From Prosthecobacter debontii (GTDB lineage Bacteria; Verrucomicrobiota; Verrucomicrobiia; Verrucomicrobiales; Akkermansiaceae): DNA of 64,000 nt. Positions 60,892-64,000 of this stretch are shown piece after piece. The DNA lies in contig CAMBPB010000003.1 of assembly GCA_945869465.1 (NCBI GenBank), positions 1 to 64,000 of the forward strand, read 5' to 3'. Both the position numbers and the translations under genes were made by a program. Position 1 is the stretch's first letter. Each line of letters starts with the position of its first letter. Below the pieces are notes generated by a model. The model ran no database searches. It saw nothing but the letters and a program-made list of their open reading frames with translations, and was not told where the DNA came from.

Positions 60892-61794
60892 TCATGACCG
60901 CGAGGCACGTTCCGCCGCCGCACTGCCGGCAGCCGCTGCACCGGCAGTGGCCGGGGCGAGTAGGCCGATTGCCAACCCGGCGGTGAGACCGGCACCGAAG
61001 CCGAAGATGTGGCCGAGCACGTCGGTGTTTCCGCCGACCGCGCCGCCTCCCATCCAGCCTAGCAGGATGATGCCGGCGATCACCGGTGCGGTGATTTTCG
61101 CCCACGGCAGGCGCATCCGGACGCGCAGCATGGAGGAGCAGCCGAGGCCTGATAGAATGCCGAGCGCCGCGAATACCGCGGTGGACGCGCCGATGGAAAC
61201 GAACGATTCCGGCCAGGTCAGCGCCGCAGTCAGGGCGTTGCCGATGGTGCCGCAAAACAGGATCAGCGCCCAACCGCGCAGCGGGCCGATGGACCTCGCG
61301 ACCAGGGTGCCGAAGAACAGTCCGCTGAGCAGGTTGCCGATGAGGTGGGAGGGATCGGCGTGGAGAAACAAACCGGTGAAGGGCCGCCACCACTCGCCCT
61401 GGTCGATCAGCGCGGTGTTGGAGGAGGCCGCCCGCTCGACGAGCGTGGGATCGACGCCCTGCCGGAGGTAGGCCAGAATCAGTGTGATCATCCAGATTCC
61501 ATAAACGCCCCAGCCCGCCGGAAAACGGAACCACTCGCGATCCGCGGAAGGGCAACGCACGGGTTTCTCCTGCTCGCTTGCGTAGGCACAGAGTTCCCGC
61601 TCGATGCCCGGCGCGGCTTCCGGTTCGGCGTGCAGGGTGAATCCGCCTGCGGGTTCCGTTGCGGTGACCCAGCAGGGCTCCCGCATCGCCAGGATCACCA
61701 GGCCATGTTCCTGTGCCTGTTCCAGAGTCGGGTATTTGCCGATCTCGACCAAGCCATCCCATTCGGAGGAGGTGTCTGCGTCCGTGTCAGTCAT
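60892..61794 (-). CDS. Rhomboid family intramembrane serine protease 2
   Basis: This 300-residue rhomboid begins MTDTDADTSSEWDGLVEIGK. A ~75-residue N-terminal domain resembles DUF2007-type signal modules (EIGKYPTLEQAQEHGLVILA). The rhomboid core has GEWWRPFTGLFLHADPSHLI with the family HxxxN-like pattern (HLIGN), the nucleophile in VSIGASTAVFAALG (GAS) and the histidine in DVLGHIFGFGAG. Both dyad residues are present. Helices run from about residue 95 to 280. The frame opens at 61836, but the ATG at 61794 is better placed. It is a distinct paralogue of the rhomboid at 5266-6495, and has no visible partner. Confidence 0.88.
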   Translation of the reverse strand: MTDTDADTSSEWDGLVEIGKYPTLEQAQEHGLVILAMREPCWVTATEPAGGFTLHAEPEAAPGIERELCAYASEQEKPVRCPSADREWFRFPAGWGVYGIWMITLILAYLRQGVDPTLVERAASSNTALIDQGEWWRPFTGLFLHADPSHLIGNLLSGLFFGTLVARSIGPLRGWALILFCGTIGNALTAALTWPESFVSIGASTAVFAALGILSGLGCSSMLRVRMRLPWAKITAPVIAGIILLGWMGGGAVGGNTDVLGHIFGFGAGLTAGLAIGLLAPATAGAAAAGSAAAERASRS

Positions 61795-61893
61795 GGAGGC
61801 GTCGGGCGGCAGAGTTGCTGGCACATCCGCAACCATTCACGGGTTCATCCGCGCGTCAACCGGCGGATGGGCGGTGAAGATTCGTGTGGGGCA

Positions 61894-62739
61894 TCACTTG
61901 ATCTCCATGCTGGTCTTGGGCCAGATCCAGCGCTGCACTTTTCCGTCCTTGATGAAGGCTTTTGCCTGCAGCTCATTGACTCCCAGAATCGTTTCCGCCT
62001 TGTAGGCGGCGGTTCCCGTTTGGAACTCGACCCCGTTCACGGTTTCATCGGCGGCGGCCTTCCAGCCGAGCACTTGATCGAAGGTGAACTCCTTGATCTG
62101 GCCGCTGCGAATGCTTTCCTGCATCACCTTGACCACGTCCACCGGTCCGGCCGCTGGTGCGGTTGGCACCGGCGCAGGTTCCGGAATAGGGGCGGGTTCG
62201 GGAGCGGGAGCGGGCTCGGGGACCGGGGCGGGGACCGGGGCGGGCTGAGGATCCACCACGGTGGCGGGGACCGGAGCGGGCTCCTCGGAGTCGCCGCCTG
62301 GAGCGGGCGTGGGTTTGGGAGCGGGTGGCGGGGTTGTGGCCGGTGGCTTGGCTGCCAGTTGCTCCATCAGGTTGGTCTTGGAAATCGGCAGCACGATCGA
62401 GTAGGCGGTGTCGCCCGGCCGGATCACGGCATTCGCGCCTTCGATGCGCAACAGCTTGCTGCGACTGCCGGGAGCCAAGGTGATCGAAAGACCCGATGCC
62501 TCGTCGGCGAATTTGAGTTCGTCGCTGATGGTGACATTCTTGGGAAGTTGCTCGGGAGTTAGAGCGGTCAAATCGATCGTCGGGGCGGAGCCGGAGGGCC
62601 GAATCCCGAGTGTTTCAAGCGCATTTCCGGAGGTCTTCTTGGGGTTGAGCCCGGTGACTTTGAATCGAAAGGCCGGTTCGGCCACGAAGCCCAGAACGCC
62701 CATCGCGGCTATCCCCACGAGAATCAAAAATGGTTTCAT
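61894..62739 (-). CDS. Membrane-anchored Pro/Ala-rich linker protein, unknown function
   Basis: This 281-residue protein starts with a hydrophobic helix (MKPFLILVGIAAMGVLGFVA). An N-terminal globular part (about residues 25-130) contains APTIDLTALTPEQLPKNVTI and GANAVIRPGDTAYSIVLPIS. A ~70-residue linker of alternating Pro-Ala and Val follows, and then a small C-terminal domain (VDVVKVMQESIRSGQIKEFT; VNELQAKAFIKDGKVQRWIW). The linker suggests a periplasm-spanning tether. No family was recognised. The next minus-strand gene starts upstream of it at 63029. Confidence 0.7.
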   Translation of the reverse strand: MKPFLILVGIAAMGVLGFVAEPAFRFKVTGLNPKKTSGNALETLGIRPSGSAPTIDLTALTPEQLPKNVTISDELKFADEASGLSITLAPGSRSKLLRIEGANAVIRPGDTAYSIVLPISKTNLMEQLAAKPPATTPPPAPKPTPAPGGDSEEPAPVPATVVDPQPAPVPAPVPEPAPAPEPAPIPEPAPVPTAPAAGPVDVVKVMQESIRSGQIKEFTFDQVLGWKAAADETVNGVEFQTGTAAYKAETILGVNELQAKAFIKDGKVQRWIWPKTSMEIK

Positions 62740-62783
62740 ATGACGGCAACGAGGTATCCCCTGACGGGGGCCTTGGAAAGAAT

Positions 62784-63029
62784 TTAAAATTCCCGGTCAC
62801 CCCCGGGAGTTTCCTCCAAATGAGCGAGGGCCTTTTGGAAACTGGCGTTCGCGAGATAGTGGCGCAGCCGGGGATCGATCCGCTGGTGATGGCTCACTGC
62901 CCAATTGGAAATCTCCTGCGAAACCAGCTGCAAGGCGTCCAGATGGCCGGCCGGGTCGCGGTCGCGCCAGGCATGGTCGGCGATGATGGCTTCGCGGCGG
63001 CGGAGAAAATCGATCAGGTCGGCGGTCAT
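62784..63029 (-). CDS. Small helical protein of unknown function
   Basis: This 81-residue soluble protein starts MTADLIDFLRRREAIIADHA and is predicted mostly helical (LQLVSQEISNWAVSHHQRID, RHYLANASFQKALAHLEETP). No cysteine or membrane helix is present. It lies 60 bp after the ArsR-methyltransferase stop and 44 bp before the next gene start, in the same direction, so a single transcript is possible. I do not recognise a family. Confidence 0.65.
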   Translation of the reverse strand: MTADLIDFLRRREAIIADHAWRDRDPAGHLDALQLVSQEISNWAVSHHQRIDPRLRHYLANASFQKALAHLEETPGGDREF

Positions 63030-63089
63030 GGTCAGGGCGCAGTGAAGCAGCGGCTTTGCGCCTCCGCCAGTCGATAGATATTCGAAGAA

Positions 63090-63998
63090 TCAAGGCCGCT
63101 CGCCGATGCCTAACAAGGTCTGGAAATTCGGGCCGGAGGTTTCACGGTCGGCGACGACGGTTTCGACTCGTTGAAAACCGGCTTTTTCCAGCATGGCCGC
63201 GAGGCCGCTTTCGGAGAAGCCGAGCCAGCGGTCGGCATAGAGCTCGCGGGCTTCCTCGAAATGGTGTTGGACAAGATCGAGCACGATCAGGCGGCCGCCG
63301 GGTTTGAGGATGCGGAAGGCGGCGTCGATGGCCCTCTGCGGGTGTTCCGCGTGATGAAGGGCCTGGCTGAGGATGGCGAGATCCAGGGATTGCGCGTCGA
63401 TCGGCGGGTCTTCGATGTCGCCGATCCGGTATTCGAGGTTCGTTAGGCCGTTTTGCACCGCAAGGGATTGACCGAATTCGACCATTTTCGGGGACAGATC
63501 CACGGCGATGACTTTTTCGGCGCGTTGGGCGAGCAGTTGCGCCAAGGTGCCTTCGCCGGCGCCGAGGTCGGCGACGACCCGGTGGTTGAGCACCTTGAGG
63601 AGCGCCTCGGCGAGGGCCTTCCACGATCGGCCGGGGACGTAGTCCTTGCCAAAGCGGCCGGCGAGTTCGTCGAAATAGGCGCGGGCGCTGTCCTTGCGTT
63701 TTCCCAGCAGATGCCGGAGCGACGCCCGGTCCGCGGCGACTTCGGGCACTTCCTCGGCTGCGAGTTGCGCCACTTCCATCAGATCGGGCGCGGCGGTGCA
63801 GGAATACATGTTGTTTTTCCCGCTGCGCTCGTCGGCCACCAGTCCCGCCGTCTTGAGTTGGGAAAGCTGGGTGGAAATCCGGCTTTGGCCCATCCCGAGG
63901 ATTTCCTGAAGCTCCGCCACCGACAGGGCTTCGCTGCCCACCAACATCAGAATCCGCAGGCGGGTGGGGTCGGAGAGCAATTTGAGCGATTTCAGCAT
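63090..63998 (-). CDS. ArsR-family regulator fused to a SAM-dependent methyltransferase
   Basis: This 302-residue protein starts at the window edge with an ArsR winged helix: MLKSLKLLSDPTRLRILMLV, then ALSVAELQEILGMGQSRIST and QLSQLKTAGLVADERSGKNN (residues 1-65). The second half is a class I methyltransferase with VVADLGAGEGTLAQLLAQRA (motif I, about residue 143), AVDLSPKMVEFGQ, ILSQALHHAEHPQRAIDAAF and GGRLIVLDLVQHHFEEA. The fusion is a known but poorly characterised type. Its gene could start beyond the window, although the ATG at 63998 gives a natural N-terminus. Confidence 0.87.
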   Translation of the reverse strand: MLKSLKLLSDPTRLRILMLVGSEALSVAELQEILGMGQSRISTQLSQLKTAGLVADERSGKNNMYSCTAAPDLMEVAQLAAEEVPEVAADRASLRHLLGKRKDSARAYFDELAGRFGKDYVPGRSWKALAEALLKVLNHRVVADLGAGEGTLAQLLAQRAEKVIAVDLSPKMVEFGQSLAVQNGLTNLEYRIGDIEDPPIDAQSLDLAILSQALHHAEHPQRAIDAAFRILKPGGRLIVLDLVQHHFEEARELYADRWLGFSESGLAAMLEKAGFQRVETVVADRETSGPNFQTLLGIGERP

Positions 63999-64000
63999 TG

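Overview
The window is high-GC, densely coding DNA that looks like a member of Verrucomicrobiota (Verrucomicrobiae, Akkermansia/Luteolibacter-like). The evidence is an Amuc_1098-type pilus secretin, a bacterial microcompartment (BMC) locus of the Planctomycetes/Verrucomicrobia type, a PVC-type propeller dehydrogenase with a CxxCH heme site, a sulfatase, a sialate O-acetylesterase and a GxxExxY nuclease-fold protein. I saw no rRNA, tRNA or CRISPR array.

Layout. 1-5.1 kb: a five-gene minus-strand operon with a hotdog thioesterase, a small membrane protein, a PaaK-like acyl-CoA/AMP ligase, an ABC ATPase and an FtsX-like permease cut by the window edge. 5.3-13.2 kb (minus): rhomboid protease, secG, hpf, a membrane-anchored protein of unknown function, the pilus secretin and ribF. 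13.2-21.3 kb: a DeoR regulator diverges from a BMC operon that encodes PduL, three BMC-H, AckA, three BMC-P, a CoA-acylating aldehyde dehydrogenase and a class II aldolase. A GxxExxY gene flanked by inverted repeats interrupts this operon. A transposase remnant and a YghZ-like aldo/keto reductase follow it. 22.9-31 kb: M48 peptidase, PBP2, a CAP-domain protein, CoaC, SufS and an unusual TatC. 31-35 kb: a two-TM protein, an exported ClpP-fold protein, an MBL hydrolase and a gamma-carbonic anhydrase. 35-40.5 kb: the assimilatory sulfate reduction cluster cysJ-cysI-cysH-cysK. 40.7-48.2 kb: sialate O-acetylesterase, a hexuronate-type MFS transporter and a 1393-residue multidomain dehydrogenase. 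48.2-51.9 kb: ruvA, a TIM-barrel protein, a primase-like protein and an alpha/beta hydrolase that has lost its serine. 52-64 kb: an HTH protein, sulfatase, GNAT, TrmD, carboxypeptidase M32, secreted and TPR proteins, a second rhomboid and an ArsR-methyltransferase fusion.

How the parts fit. The BMC operon most likely oxidises lactaldehyde released from deoxysugar phosphates: aldolase, then CoA-acylating dehydrogenase, then PduL, then AckA, inside a shell of hexamers and pentamers. A DeoR repressor acting at a palindrome in the divergent promoter probably controls it. The sulfatase, acetylesterase, hexuronate transporter and PVC dehydrogenase fit a bacterium that degrades sulfated or acetylated polysaccharides. 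The most notable unexplained signals are the dispersed intergenic heptamer repeats, the inverted-repeat-bounded GxxExxY cassette inside the BMC operon, and the primase-like gene linked to ruvA.
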